Assembly (NCBI GenBank): GCA_037833965.1
Contig: AP031351.1
Location: 17,186,501 to 17,250,500 of the forward strand
DNA from: Marchantia polymorpha subsp. ruderalis
Taxonomy: Eukaryota; Streptophyta; Marchantiopsida; Marchantiales; Marchantiaceae
DNA: 64,000 nt
Reading direction: 5' to 3'
Part shown: in pieces, positions 36,418 to 48,979 of the stretch
How the letters are laid out: every line of letters begins with the position of its first letter
Numbering within the stretch: the first letter of the stretch is position 1
Translations under genes and position numbers: made by a program
The notes under the pieces: generated by a model
The model's database searches: none
The model's input: the letters and a program-made list of their open reading frames with translations, nothing else
What the model was told of the DNA's origin: nothing

Positions 36418-38060
36418 GGTCCAAGCTGATTTTTGTCCTACATACAACACTATTGACTATATTTTGTCCTTACGTGTTTTATGGGAGAAATCCAAGGTCA
36501 ATGATAAAGCTTTCTTTTGTAACTTCATCGATTTGAAGAAAGCTTTTGATAATGTTCCTCGTAAGTATTTATGGGAAGACTACAAGACATTGGAGTACTA
36601 GCTAATATTCTTGGAGCTATGGCCACTTTATACAGTTTAGTTCGAGCTAAGATTGATGACTCTCGGCCTCAAGAGATCTCAAGCACCGTTGAAGTTATTC
36701 AAGGATGTTCTCTCTCTACTACTCTATTTGGAATTTTCATAGATGATATTGAAAGGTGGTTGGATGATTGTGAGAGTGAAGTAGTGGAGACTTTGTGATA
36801 AAAGCTCTTTTGTATGCAGATTATATCATATAACTAGCACGTGATGCCATTAGTTTACAGAAAACATATTGATACTTTGGTTTGCTTTTCTCTCAAAATG
36901 AGATGGATGTTAATCTTGAAAAATCAAAGGTCATTCTTGTGGGCACTATATCCAAGTTCTGTCTCTTTTATAAAGTACTAGAATTGAAACAAGTGAAGAG
37001 TTACAAATATTTAGTTATTGATTTTTCTTAGAATTATAGTTTGGCACTTTGTGTGCAAAAGAGAGTAGAAGCTTATTACAAAGCTCTATATTCATTGTTA
37101 AACCAATTTAGAAGAGCTCATCTAGTGTCTTGGAGTCTTAGGAAATTTTTATCTAGGAGCTTAGTGTTGCCGGTGGTTTTATATGGGACACAAGTGTGGG
37201 GCCCGGGCAGTAAGAAGACAAGTTGGAAGCGTGTGGAGAGGGTGCAAAAGATCTTTTTACAAGAAGAATTAGGTGTAAGGAACCAAACTCCTTATGCTAT
37301 TCTTCTTGCGGAAACAAGTTGTCTACCTCTTGAGGCTGAAGCTCTCTACTTGACCATCCCTTATATCAAGAGGGTGAGATCTCTTGATGCTCGACTTCCT
37401 CTTCATGCTTTGTGTGCCACATGTTCAAAGGGATGGTTTGCAAATGTGATGTCTTGGTCTTTTGAGGTGGAATGTGATGGAACTAGATTGGGATCTGCAA
37501 CCTATGGTACTACGCGAGCGTATTAAGTAAGAATTTCTCAACATCATTTGGAGTAGAGTAGGCACTAAAATGCAGTTTTATCAACTTCATGATTATCCTA
37601 TGCTTATTTATTGTGAGCAAGGGTACCTTGTTGCAGAGATCTTAACATCTTTACGTCATATTATTGCCAGTTGTAGAACAGGATTTCATAGACTTGGAAT
37701 TGAGGAAGGACATTGGTTGAATATTGATAGGAGTGAACGAATTTGCAGACTATGTGATGGGAGAAATGGTGAGTCTGAAGAGCATGTGTTCTTACTTGTA
37801 CTAGATATATAAAGATGAGACTGTCTCATAAAACTGTTGTTGAGAATTTCTATTCTTTGCTTAACTTTGAGACTTATGATTTATGTTGTTACATTAGGGA
37901 TGTTATTAGTTATCGTTCTAGTGCTCTTGGGGCTAACTAGGGGTTCTTTTGACTCTATCCTAGATTGGAGTTGGATTGTTTGTATTATGTTTTTCAGTCT
38001 TTTGAGACTTTGGGTCTCACGGGCTTGATCCATTACCATTATCAAAATTTTGATCTTTTC
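36418..38060 (+). mobile_element. LINE (non-LTR retrotransposon) fragment, RT to C-terminus
   Basis: The + strand reads FCPTYNTIDYI, then CNFIDLKKAFDNVPR (RT domain 2), GCSLSTTLFGIFIDDIERWL (domain 4), IKALLYADYII (degraded YADD block with one stop after it near 36830) and VNLEKSKVILVG. The long open stretch 37041-37526 includes SLRKFLSRSLVLPVVLYGTQ and ETSCLPLEAEALYLTIPYIK. A Cys/His knuckle-like end, ICRLCD..GESEEHVF, lies near 37740-37790. Endonuclease and 5' parts are missing (5' truncation is usual for LINEs), and several stops and frame changes make it inactive. A second copy of the same family lies inverted at about 61370-63130. Confidence 0.85.
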
Positions 38061-39176
38061 AATCAAAATACAATCTACATTCTGCTTTGATGCATAATAG
38101 TTTCATGAGAATAAACATTCATCATTTATGTATTTGAACATTTTTCACATAAAATACCTTGAGTATGAATTATTTTAGCAATAATTAATTTTCAAATATC
38201 TTTGTTATATCATGTACTGAGGAGATGTGACTTCAGTCGAGCTATTGTATTTGCAATATTGATTTTTTTTATTTAACATGTACATTGGTTTGAATCTTCA
38301 TTCTTAAGTTTTGAGTGTAATCACAACTTTGATGTAAACTTATTGTACATTCAAAAGTCATAGTATAACACTCATGATGATATTTTAAATGTGGTATATG
38401 TTATTACGCAATAAGTTGAATAATTCATTTCAGTAAATGCAAATTAGAAGTATCAAGGATTTGGTTCGTAAGACCACGCTAGTATTGCAATAGTGGTATT
38501 TCTTTGGTATCAGACGACACAATCTAAAAAATACACATTTTCATTTTTTTCTATGATTTTTGAGTAAATTTAAAACAATCAAGCGTTTACTTTTAAACGA
38601 TGACTCTTTGTTTGGAATTATATAGAGTTGTGTACATCAATTTTCAGATGTTTGTGAATAATATCATGGAAACTAGAAGATTAGAGGAAAGTAATACTAA
38701 AACCTTGAGATGATTAGAGAATATATTTCAATTAACAATTTTTCTTTAGTTTACTCTTAGCATTTGTGGTCGAAGAAAAAAATAGAAATTAGGTGGTATG
38801 ATGCTAACTTAATTGTGAAATACTGTCCGCCGTTGCTTCATGAGACTAGCAGACTACTAAAGAATTCTTTACCCTCTCTTACGTCTTGTCATTACACCTG
38901 GAGTAATGAGACACGATTCATAAGAAACATAGTAAGATACATTACAGGGTGGCAGCTCGTCGCATTCACAAACGAACGTTTTTCACAAACAAAGGCGCGG
39001 ATGCACTTGTGCACAAATTCGCGCTCCCATCGCGAATTTGTAATCCGGTAAGAGTTTCACTTTCACTGAAGCTCGACGAGCAGCGGACTGTCAGTGGAGA
39101 GAAAGGAAATGTGGGATCAGAGGTGAAGGTAGTCTTGAATCACTAGTGTCAAGTGACGGTGATAAGCGACAGGCAA
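38061..39176. other. AT-rich spacer grading into the MSL1 promoter and leader
   Basis: AT-rich to about 38.76 kb, then composition rises. 38764-39176 is the probable promoter and 5' leader of the MSL1-like gene. No other coding sequence was recognised. Confidence 0.45.
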
Positions 39177-42100
39177 ATGGCCCGCTCTGTCACCAATATG
39201 CGATCAGCCATTAGGAGATTTTCCACAAGATATCAACGGCACTTGTTTCAACAGTCGCTGGCTGCGGAACGATCGTTTGTAGTAGCAGGAGATTGTATCC
39301 TAGTGCGAACACATGGAAGTGCTGAGTCCCAGAAGAAATTGGTCAATTGTACTGACACTCGGTCAAGTCCCCATACATCATCGAAGAATGATGTGCGGGG
39401 TTTCACCCGATGTTGCGATTTGCGTTCATCGGCTTGGATGCAGCCTTCTTGCACGAGCGAAAATCTGATCTTTCGTAGGGGCTTCACGTGGGGCTCAAAA
39501 AGTGAAGTGAAACCGCCAGAGGACCGCTTCAAAGAAACGTTGGGACTGCTGGACTCACAGTCGCACGGTAATCTTTAGGATTGATTTGTGATCAACTTTC
39601 CTTTGCCGGGAAACTATGATAGCTGAACCACGTGCATTGATATAAATTTGAAATTTCAAGAATAGAGCTGGGCAAATTTCGCATCAGTTATTGATCAAGT
39701 GGGATTTCCTTTTATCAGACGGCGTCCCGGTGATTGAAGCGAAAGAGGCAGCATCCGTCGGGAGTGAGTGGGCAGACAAAGCGTACACTAAGTTGATGGA
39801 TGGCGTGAAGGTTGTGGAGGAGGCAACAACTGATACGCTCATGCCTGCCGCATCGAAGGTTCTTGAAACATATCCAATTATTTCCGAAATTGCCACACCA
39901 GTGGGTGTGTTCACTGGAGCTTGGATAATTTTGCCGAGAGTATTTCGAAGGCTGCATGGGTATGTGGAGCAGGGTTCTGCTGTCTTTTCTAAGGGTCTTT
40001 CACCGGTTCCTTTCGATCCAGTTCCTTACGAGCAGACAATCTGGCAAGCTATGGAGCTTCCTTCCCGCCTGTTCGCCACCATATTAACTATGCTTCAAGT
40101 GTGAGTAACATCATTCTAAGCACGACTCATATTGATAAGCTGCAAAGGCACTTGCTGTGAAGTTACTACTGTTTAGTACTATGGGTCTGAAGGACAATTC
40201 AAGGAAAGTTGCATTGAAAAATGTCTTGCAAATTCACATATTGGTGTTAAGAACTGACATCTAAGAAGGTGGGCTTGATTACAGTGGAAGACTTATTGCG
40301 CCAAATGCCATGGCTGCTGAGTATTTGAGTCAGTTTTGGGCCGGTGGAGGCGTTTTGTGTATAGTGTGGTTCCTGCACAATTGGAAAAGCAATGTCTTGA
40401 AACGCTTGTTGTCAAAGCAGACACTTTCTAGAGACGAAAGGGAATGGTATTTAACAGTAGACAAGATTTCTTCGCTAGCGCTAGTGTTTATTGGCGCCTT
40501 GGGCCTTGCTGAGGCTTATGGTTTGGCAATCAATTCGCTACTTACCGTTGGAGGTATCGGAGGTAGGCATAATATCGAAAGTTCTCAAATTTAACTGAAG
40601 ATTATATGTTCTTGTCTTGCTTCTCAAGGAGCGATTGCTATTATGCCTAAATAGTTTAAAGGTTTCAACTCCCTCCTCTATTTCGGTGATATATATTGAT
40701 ATGTATTGGTACCCTGTGATTCCTTATGGACATGCAGGAGTTGCAACAGCCTTTGCCGCCAAAGATATACTGGGGAATGTGCTAACCGGTGTAACTATTT
40801 CTTTTTCCAAACCGTTTTCTGTGGGGGACCAAATAAAGGTCAGTACCTGTATGGTGTATTTCATTGAGGCCGTCTTTGAGTTGGCGTTCTGCTGTTACAA
40901 TGCTGATGGCTGGGAATATTCATAAATAAATGAGTTTTACAACATATTTATATTTGCATTGTGTTCCTCTGTAATCAGTCCAGGTTTTTATCATGGTCTT
41001 GTTGTCGTGACAATAGCACATCTCCGCCAGGGCTCGGGGTCCATGGCCTTCAGGCGATGACAAACACGTAACTATGAGATAAATCTGTGCCAAAGTTACA
41101 GGATTTGAAATTTGAACTTGCCCTCGAACGATGCTTCACAGGTCGTGGCTTGTCTCGGAGGGCTACAGCACTGGTCTCCCTTTGATACATCTCGTCATTC
41201 GCATAAATAATCCTCTGTCAGTTTGTAGTCATGTCAATCCATCGCTGTTTCCACGACCGCTTGTTCATTGCTCAGGGTATGTGGTAAAGTACTGCAGAAC
41301 GCGTATATAGTGAGTAGGAATACCATCTACTTTTAACAATCTGTGATAAGATGGAGGTGTTATACTTCTGAGGCTTCCAAGGATAGTATGCCGCCAACGT
41401 CTTCAAATCTTATTCGTTTGATTGGTGTTGCTTCTAAGTGTTGATCTTTTCCTTGTATAGATTCTATATGAAGTAAAGTTTGGAACCGTTCTGTTGAAAA
41501 ATGTCTATTCTAGTGGCATTACAGGCCGGATACATAGAGGGTAAGGTGGAAGAGGTGGGATTGCATTCAACAAAATTGCTGAACACTGAGAAGAATCCAA
41601 TCATCGTTCCGAACTCATTTTTCCAGAGTCAAGTAAGTTAAGTTGAGGATCTCATAACGTTTAGTAGAACCTCGAAGAGCAAGATAGGCAGAATTTTTAA
41701 GCGAGTTTTGAAGACTCTGAAGGTCGATGGTATCTCGGTAGTGCTTAATATAATAATGTCCATCTACGTTCTTTTGTCTGCTCACTAGGATTATACGACG
41801 ATTTAGTGTGGAGCTTCTTTGACGTGGATGAAGATTGAACTATCGATGATAGGCCTAGGTTGGAATTTTGTTTCATGTAGGTTATTGTCAACAAGTCACG
41901 AGCACCGTGGAGAGCTGTTGCTACGAAGATACCCATTCATCTTAAAGACTACGAAAAAGTACCAGAAATCACCCAAGAGATTCGTGCCATGCTAAATCGT
42001 CATCCTCAAGTTCACTTGGGTGAAGATAAGCCTCGTTGTTCGGTCGCTCAGTTTACCCCGTCATCCATAGAGATTGCAATCACGTGCAATGTGAACCCCA

Positions 42101-42543
42101 TGGTAGGACTCTGTTGAATTCCTCTCGAACGGCAGTTTGGTAAAATGTACATACTTTAGATAGTTGTTTCATGCCCTTGCATTTTCTTACATGGACTCGT
42201 CAATGGAGGTTCTAGTTACATTCAGATTGGTGCCACTGCTCTCTTAATAGATCTCACATACCCATGTTGGAAGAGGTCTTGATGTAAAGATTTCGAAGGC
42301 GTCTTCAGAGGGATTGTAAGATCGCATCAGTTTTCTCAATTGTTGTAACCAATGTAGGGTGCATTACAGTTTGCATATGTCTTCTGTGGTCAATCAAGAT
42401 TTCTAGAGTACTTGCTCTGAAATGTTCTGTTTCTTTTATCTTGACAGAGCAAAGATGAGTTTCTTCTGGTAGAACAGGCTATCGTGCTGGAATCTGCTGC
42501 AATAATTTCGAAATTTGGAGCTGTCTTAGGAGGACAAGTGTGA
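39177..42543 (+). CDS. MSL1: MSL1-type mitochondrial mechanosensitive channel (MscS family)
   Basis: Homolog of the plant MSL1 channel, an MscS-like protein of the mitochondrial inner membrane that eases excess membrane potential. Proposed exons are 39177-39567, 39719-40100, 40285-40562, 40738-40838, 41525-41632, 41881-42102 and 42448-42543 (1578 nt, 525 aa). All junctions are GT/AG and phases agree throughout. The N-terminus MARSVTNMRSAIRRFSTRY is Arg/Ser-rich with few acids, a typical mitochondrial presequence. Hydrophobic segments include TPVGVFTGAWIILP, GGGVLCIVWFL and LALVFIGALGLAEAYGL. The pore helix VGGIGGVATAFAAKDILGNV (spanning exons 3 and 4) and FSKPFSVGDQIK are the MscS signature. 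The cytosolic-type beta and alpha/beta domains follow (EGKVEEVGLHSTKLL, NPIIVPNSFFQSQ, VIVNKSRAPWRA), ending FGAVLGGQV. Length is close to Arabidopsis MSL1 (497 aa). ATG 39177 is the first in the presequence frame. Confidence 0.93.
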
Positions 42544-43552
42544 AAGTCTTATGGAACTAGGACCCAACGTATGCGGAAGGGTGGAGCGATAAGGTGTCAG
42601 TTGAAATTCTGTCGACAGGATTTTAGGAGCTCATCTTCGAATGTTGAGCAATTCCGAAGGGGACTGGTCGCCCTCTATCAAGGCGAACTATCGGATTGGC
42701 AGCGAGTTATCTGAAAAAGCATATATCTTATTGATCCTACAACAGAAGTCCTGCAGAGTTTTGGCCGCTTCACTACTTTTTGTTCAAAAGTTATTCTGAA
42801 ATTACGGCTCGTCTGTTTTCCAACTTTCATGAACAGACGTGGGAGCTCACATCAGGCCGGGAGTCATTCTTAGAGCTTACTTGATGAAAGCAATAAACAG
42901 AAAAAGTCATCTTGTATTCATTGGGTTGAGGGTGAAGCTAAAGGAGGCATTTTTCTCAGCCCGAGAAGATATCGAGGATCTTCAAGAAGAGATGTGACAA
43001 TTGTACGGTGAAGGAGGAGATCAGGCATGAACCGATGTGGAAGTTTACCTTTTCGCTCTCGTGTTACCACAAACTGAAACTAGCTACTGATTTTCAAGTG
43101 CTTTGATTGACCCCAGCTAGTGCAGTTTATCACAAACGTTCACAGGATGTTCGATTCTCAGATCACCTAGTACTGGAGCTTTCAAGCACCAAATTCGAAG
43201 GTGTTCGGGGAATCGTCATCAACCTTAAAGCTCTACTTCTTTATAAACTGGTTCGTTAAGGGTTTGATGTATCATATTTCATTGTTGAAATATAAAACTC
43301 CGAATAAAAAAGGAAATTATCAATCTTTATACGGAGAAATTTCTATTCTTCTACAGACTCCCCATGCGAGTTATGGGTAGCTTATTTCTACTCTAAATTT
43401 CCTGCATCCCATGGGTAGTCATTAAGTCATTGACCAGAAAGCCGCAGGTAGGTAATACTGAAAACTATAGAAGCATAGAACGTCAAAGTGAGATAGTTCT
43501 GAGAAATATTTGTCTCTCGTGCAGTGCCAGCACTTCAATAGCTATGGTCAGA
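42544..43552 (+). other. MSL1 3' flank, no other gene recognised
   Basis: Mixed-composition DNA after the stop codon; includes the likely 3' UTR. No domain or structured repeat until the tandem repeat at 43553. Confidence 0.4.
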
Positions 43553-43812
43553 GCTTAAATCATTCACAAAAGATTCATTTCAGTTTGTGTGTTCAACGCA
43601 TGTATAGAGCTAAAAGTCGAAAACACAACGAAATAGGGGCGAAAATAAAAGAAACCAAACTATGAGAGTACAAATTGATCAAAGCTTAAATCATTCACAA
43701 AAGATTTATTTCAGTTTGTGTGTTCAACGCATGAATAGAGCTAAAAGTCGAAAACACAACGAAATAGGGGCGAAAATAAAAGAAACCAAACTATGAGAGT
43801 ACAAATTGATCA
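43553..43812. repeat. Two tandem 130-bp repeats immediately before the Ty3/gypsy 5' LTR
   Basis: The unit starting gcttaaatcattcacaaaag occurs at 43553 and 43683. By eye only two bases differ (near 43576/43706 and 43603/43733). The array stops 17 bp before the 5' LTR at 43830. Confidence 0.9.
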
Positions 43813-43829
43813 AAAGATAGGTTCATTCG

Positions 43830-44122
43830 TGTCATGTAGTTACGAGTGGGTTCACACAGTTTGGGCACTTACTATATTTAGACGTGAAAATAGGGTTCGC
43901 GTCATGAGGGGTCTACAGTCGGGGACAGTTCGAAGAACGTTAGTTCTTCGAGGCGAGCCTGAAAGCGTTAGGAGCATAGAGCGACTTTCCCCTTTGCGTC
44001 GACCTGGATTCTCCGAGTGTGGAATGGGTTGGGCTTGACTCATGTTTGTGACGGTGACGGTTTGTTACCAGTAGGGTAATTAACCAACGGGAATTCCAGT
44101 GGGGAATCTCCCGTTTATTTCA
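43830..44122 (+). repeat. 5' LTR of the Ty3/gypsy-type element
   Basis: 293 bp, starting TGTCATGTAG and ending TTTATTTCA. It contains a TATA-like TACTATATTTA near 43871 and a short palindrome AGAACGTTAGTTCT. Differs from the 3' copy at about 23 positions by eye, about 18 of them transitions. Confidence 0.88.
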
Positions 44123-46266
44123 CTCGAAGAATTGGTTTCTCGTCGGAGGTCGCACGAAGCCGACGAAGTTGATTAGTGTTTTTTTTCAAGGATTTTGTTC
44201 ACTGGAACCTGTAGTTTGGTGACAGTTTTAAGGTTTGCATTCAGAGTGCGAGTTTGCGATTGAAGGCGTCGGCGTTGTTATTGTCGTCGGCGTCCGCAGT
44301 GTTTGCTTTGGTTTTAGTTTCATACTTTTTGGTCATCTCCAGGTTTGTGTGCGATGTGATCGTCGAGCCGCCAGACATCGGGAGCAGACAAGATTTGATC
44401 ACAGGAGGGATCCGCCCGGTGGTGTTTTTGCAAGAAGGACTTACAAGCAATCTCCAAAAGCTGTTTTGGATTTATGGTGTCATCGGAAATTAGATGTCAA
44501 GACTGCGAGGTGATTCAAGTGAGGTGTCGACGCATGTGGCAAGCGCGGTGATGTAGAAGCTTTCGGTGGAGTCCGCAGCCAATGGGGCTCTTGCACAAGT
44601 GGGAAGGTATCTGCATCCTGTCGTGCGAGTCGTATGCGGGCAAATAAGTCGATCACATTTGTCGAGCGGAAATGACTTTTCCGAAAACTGTTCTCTCCTT
44701 CTGTTTGTTGTTTTCTCCCGGACGGACGTGCTCTAAGTGAGTGATGAGGGTGAAGATAGAGTAATTTATGTGTCCAAGCGGTGGATATTTGGAGCGGTCA
44801 GCTGTCACCTTCTCGAGAAACTATCAGAGTCGCAAATCAGAGTTGTTATGTGTCGTTAGGGGTTCGCGCGTACCAAATGAGGTTTTGGATCTTTTCTCTT
44901 TTGTACCTTAACAAGTCCCATCTGATGAGAGGTAACTATTGGAAGGGTTACAACGATTTCACTTGACGAGATTAATTGAAGAGATTTCGGGGCCCGGTAG
45001 ATTTTACACATGAGGATTTGAGGAATCATGTCTGCGTTCGTGAACTTACGATTCACTGAAATTGGTTGAGATACGATTCAACATTATCGGAAGTGCAGTT
45101 TATGTTAAGACCATCCTTTCACGGTCTTCAACAACAGACCGGAGCTTGTCTGTAGAGTTTGTAGAGTACGATTGTGCATTATACATCCTACTCTTAAGCT
45201 GATTGGAGGAGTGGGAGGGGCTGCCTGGATCGCTGTACAACACCCGCAGCTGCGCTTAGATTAGAGTAGAGCGAGCGAGATCGCGAGCGGGGCCAGGAGG
45301 GTGTGGAAGCACGACTTAGTTTTCTGTGATTGATTCCAGAGAGGGTTGTGAGGAGATGGGATCACATCTACTCCGATGATGTGATTCTCTGGTATGGGGA
45401 GCTATCGCTCGCTCACGTAGAGCGTGTGCCAGTTGTCCAGAGTTGCGGCTGAGTCCTGACTTTCTCCCCTCTTATATGTCCTCGCTTTTCAGCCTCAAGC
45501 CGGCTCAATTTCCACGTTTCGGTTTGGAACTTACTAGGACTTGAGGAGCATCAGGCGTTTTTTTGTTTAATTTGGCAGCGTCTCCATTCAAGCCCGTGCT
45601 GCGTGATCTGGAAGCGGCTGCTGCCCCCATGCTAGTGACTGACAGATAGCTAGCCTAGGCCCGCTCCGATTTAACTTCACATCTGGTAGCATAAAGTATC
45701 GTGCAGATGACCTAAGCACAGGACCAGTCGCGGCGCAGTGCTCAGATCCCATGTAAATGTCACATGAACGGGATGGCAATGGGCATGGTCATGGCGGAAT
45801 TGTAAATTCAGACCAGTGATTTGGAGCACGTAGTCAGGAAAGTATTTTGGAGGGTGACTTTTATAGTATGACTGTCATGCATTTAGGATGTACATAGTTC
45901 ATTCGTTTCATTGTTTACGGCAACTTTCAATGATTCGAATGACAGTGTTCCCTAGGAAATTTATACCTTAGGTGGTACAGGTGTATATGTGGAGAACTAC
46001 TAACTCTACACCTTCTAGTTTCAAAACAAAGAATGTGTGGGTAGATATCTATATATATATTGGATATTTACTTTGTACTCGGAAATACAGTATATTGGAT
46101 ATATTGTATACTGATCTCAATTATTAAACTGTCGAGTTGGTGTGACTTAGTTTGGAATAGTGGAATAGTCCAATAGCAGCAACCTCAGGTTTGGAGATCT
46201 GTTAGGCGAAGGTGACCTATGCAGGTCTTTTGATTACATTCAGTTTTGATAAATACAGTAGTGCTC

Positions 46267-46564
46267 AGTTTGCAGTAGAAAGTTTCAAATTCACGTTAAC
46301 TAGTGAATTTGTATGTAGTTCTTTAGAACTATTAAAATCTTTTAATAGTTTTTATAGTTCAACTGTTTGTAGTTTTCCCTACAGATTTAGTTTACAAAAA
46401 TCTGTGAATTTGCTGAGTTTGCAGTAGAAAGTGTCAAATTCACGTTAACTAGTGAATTTGTATATAGTTCTTTAAAACTATTAAAATCTTTTAATAGTTT
46501 TTATAGTTCAACTGTTTGTAGTTTTCCCTACAGATTTAGTTTACAAATATTTGTGAACAATCCT
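46267..46564. repeat. Two tandem 149-bp repeats with internal hairpins
   Basis: The unit starting agtttgcagtagaaag lies at 46267 and 46416, nearly identical until the last few bases. Each copy contains the perfect inverted repeat AACTATTAAAA-TC-TTTTAATAGTT and a near-palindromic CACGTTAACTAGTG. The second copy ends about 35 bp before the ATG of the acidic frame at 46599. Confidence 0.88.
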
Positions 46565-46598
46565 TGTACACAATGAAGTGTTGACGTGTGAAGGGAAA

Positions 46599-46982
46599 AT
46601 GCCAATTGGAGAAAAAGCGGACGACAATGATATACCAGAAATCCAGACAGTGGAGGTCGTGAGCAGCGAGGAACGTGATCAGGAGCAGGAGGTGACGGTA
46701 CAGCCTCAAGTAGAAGAGAATCTGGTAAACATTGTTGTGATAGAAGAAAAAGATTTCGGGTTAGATTGGGACGAAGCACTAGCCGTGGAAAAACTTCTAG
46801 AGGAATCCGGCCTAGAGTACAGGATATATGATGATGAGTTACTCGACCTTCCGAAGGATATTGCTGATCATTTGATAGATGTTCAGTATATTCAAGACTG
46901 TCTTTCAGAAGAAATTCTTGTACTAGAGAAATTTCTTGACAGTCTTAAAAACGGATTGATAGCGAATAACTATAGCCTGTAG
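46599..46982 (+). CDS. Small acidic protein of unknown function
   Basis: An uninterrupted 127-codon frame from ATG 46599 to TAG 46980-46982. It starts MPIGEKADDNDIPEIQTVEV and is rich in Glu/Asp (for example EERDQEQEV and EEKDFGLDWDEALAVEKLLE). The second half is predicted helical with LPKDIADHLIDVQYIQD. No Cys/His cluster, membrane segment or known domain was recognised. It starts about 35 bp after the 149-bp tandem repeat and lies within the retroelement's leader, upstream of gag and on the same strand. A very short upstream ATG frame (46573) precedes it. It could be a protein captured by the element, a host gene interrupted by it, or a chance frame; intactness in a broken element is notable. 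Confidence 0.5.
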   Translation: MPIGEKADDNDIPEIQTVEVVSSEERDQEQEVTVQPQVEENLVNIVVIEEKDFGLDWDEALAVEKLLEESGLEYRIYDDELLDLPKDIADHLIDVQYIQDCLSEEILVLEKFLDSLKNGLIANNYSL

Positions 46983-47849
46983 AAAGGAGGTACTGAAGGA
47001 ATCGGGAGTTTGCACCCGGTCTCACTGCCTGTAAACTTGATGTGTTGAAAGCATTGTAAATATATATATGACGTAGTCAATATATTGAGCTTTTAGGGTG
47101 TAGTGTGTTTGTTGAGGTGGAGTGTGACCCCTGTGTGAAGGAGAAAAAAAAAGAGAAGAAAAAAAAAAGAAAAAAGAAGTTTTCAAACAATTGTCGTTTG
47201 CAATTTGATGGAAAATGGCATCGTAGGCGCTGGAGTCCCACGTTGATGGCGGGCGATGGAGATCGAATCGGGATCGCGAAGCGATGCGATGTCTCGTGTG
47301 TGTTGTCTTGTTTTGTGTTGTGTTTCCTTTAGACTGGAGAATTGTTGCTAGTTGTTTGCTTGTGTTTGGATCCTCTCCAGTCTTGTTTCTTGGTGCGCGC
47401 CCGTGTAGGGGTGACGCTGATTTCCGGAGTAGTTTTACTCCTGTGTGCTGTCGATAGGGGGCTGGACTTGATCAACGGCCGGCCTATCTATGTTTCTCTC
47501 ACGGTGAGACTGGAGTGATGACCAGTAGACCGTGAAAGTCTTCTTGCTGTGATGACAGGTTAGGTTGCCCATACCCCTTAGCTAGTAGGGCTACAGTAGC
47601 TAAGTGCGGCACGACGTGAGGGGCGGATAGGGTTATTGGATGGAGATCTGGCAGTGGTGCCAGTTGAGGTCTCGTCATCACGGAGCAGTCTAGTGGTCCT
47701 ATTGAGGACCGCGGTGGATTAATGCGGAGTGGGTTGAGGTATCGGCTACCTTCATCTATCGCGCCAGTTGTTGCGGAGGAGGACCAGAGTGTTGCAGACA
47801 CAGAGTCTTCGGTGGTGATATCGTCCGGTGTTCCAACCCCATTGATTTG

Positions 47850-48979
47850 AGACATGGACGGGATGTACGGGGCTGTGAAGGACCCTCGACGTTACTCTGG
47901 TGCAGTGGGCACCATCGAGCTTGATGATTTTATTCCTGAGTTTGACACGTAGTGTGATATGCAGTTTCTGCGTAACCCCACGTTGTTTACACCCTTCCTT
48001 TGCATGGAAGGGGTTATTTCAGTATTTGGAGGGGCCTTCCATGGACGATTATCATGAGTTTGACAGAGATTATGCTGCAGAGATTGATGCATGGAGGCGC
48101 CATTGGTCTCCGAACTACTTATCCATTACCCAGGGTGGTGTGGGTACCAGTGGAGGTGCGAGTATTGGCATCAGTGGAGGCGTGAGTACTAGCATCAGCG
48201 AGGGTAATAGTGAAGCAGTTGGCGCAACTGGTACAAGTACCAGCAGCGGTACTGTGAGCGTTGCTGGTGGCAACACGAGGGGAGATGCTAGTGGCGTACC
48301 TTCGTTTAGCCCCATTCTTGAGTTCTTCCAGAGATTGAGGAAGAATTATCAAGGGGTGAAGACAGAGAAGTTGAGGAGCCTCCAAGAGTTTGAGCGAAAG
48401 ACTGGTGAGAGTCTTCGTGAGGCATACACTCGTATGCGACGGCTAATCTCGTTTACTCACGGTGTGACTGAGGCACAGGCTGTCCAGTACTGGTATCGGA
48501 TTCTGGACAGAGAGTTGCGGCGGAGAGTGCTTGATGCCACTCTCATGAGCGACTCATTACCCACATTAGCCCATGTGTTTGCTCTTTCGGAGAAGATTGA
48601 GCTTAACATGGTGGAGGAGAGGGTGGTGACGTTTACATTTGCGAGGGACACGACCACTACTTCGCGTATCCCACATAGCACAGCACAGTCTCGCCTCATG
48701 GATGGTGGTAGTGGGAGTCGTGGAGGTCATACACGACATCCTTCAGGTCACAGAGAGCCTAGTGCGCGGCCACCACTGCCTTCATTTTTGGGCCAGCCAC
48801 AGGGACCGTCATGTTGGACATGCGGAGGTAGTCATATGAGGAAGGATTGTCACCAGGAGCGAGAGGGACAAACTCCACATGCTAGGCCACAGCCGGCACA
48901 GGTGACATGTGATCATTGTCATCGACCGGGTCACCCTCGAGAGCGTTGCTTTGACCTTCATCTTGAGTTGAGATCTTGA
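47850..48979 (+). mobile_element. gag region of the Ty3/gypsy-type element
   Basis: Starts with MDGMYGAVKDPRRYSG. The main part includes a Gly/Ser/Thr-rich spacer (about 48120-48300), a retrotransposon-gag core with RLRKNYQGVKTEKLRSLQEF and WYRILDRELRRRVLDA, and two CCHC zinc knuckles, CWTCGGSHMRKDC and CDHCHRPGHPRERC, near 48815-48950. Fossil and broken. Confidence 0.85.

Larger units (their letters stand above)
44123..47849 (+). other. Long leader between 5' LTR and gag
   Basis: 3.7 kb lies between the LTR and the first gag residues, much longer than a usual retrotransposon leader. It holds a tandem repeat at 46267-46564, an acidic 127-codon frame at 46599-46982, a lysine/A-rich run near 47142-47178 and GT-rich DNA to 47850. 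No clear tRNA primer-binding site was recognised just after the LTR. It may include an older insertion or a captured host segment. Confidence 0.4.

Noticed and set aside
48115-48385. Minus-strand Thr/Ala/Pro-rich frames over gag
   Set aside because: Antisense shadows of the Gly/Ser/Thr-rich gag spacer.
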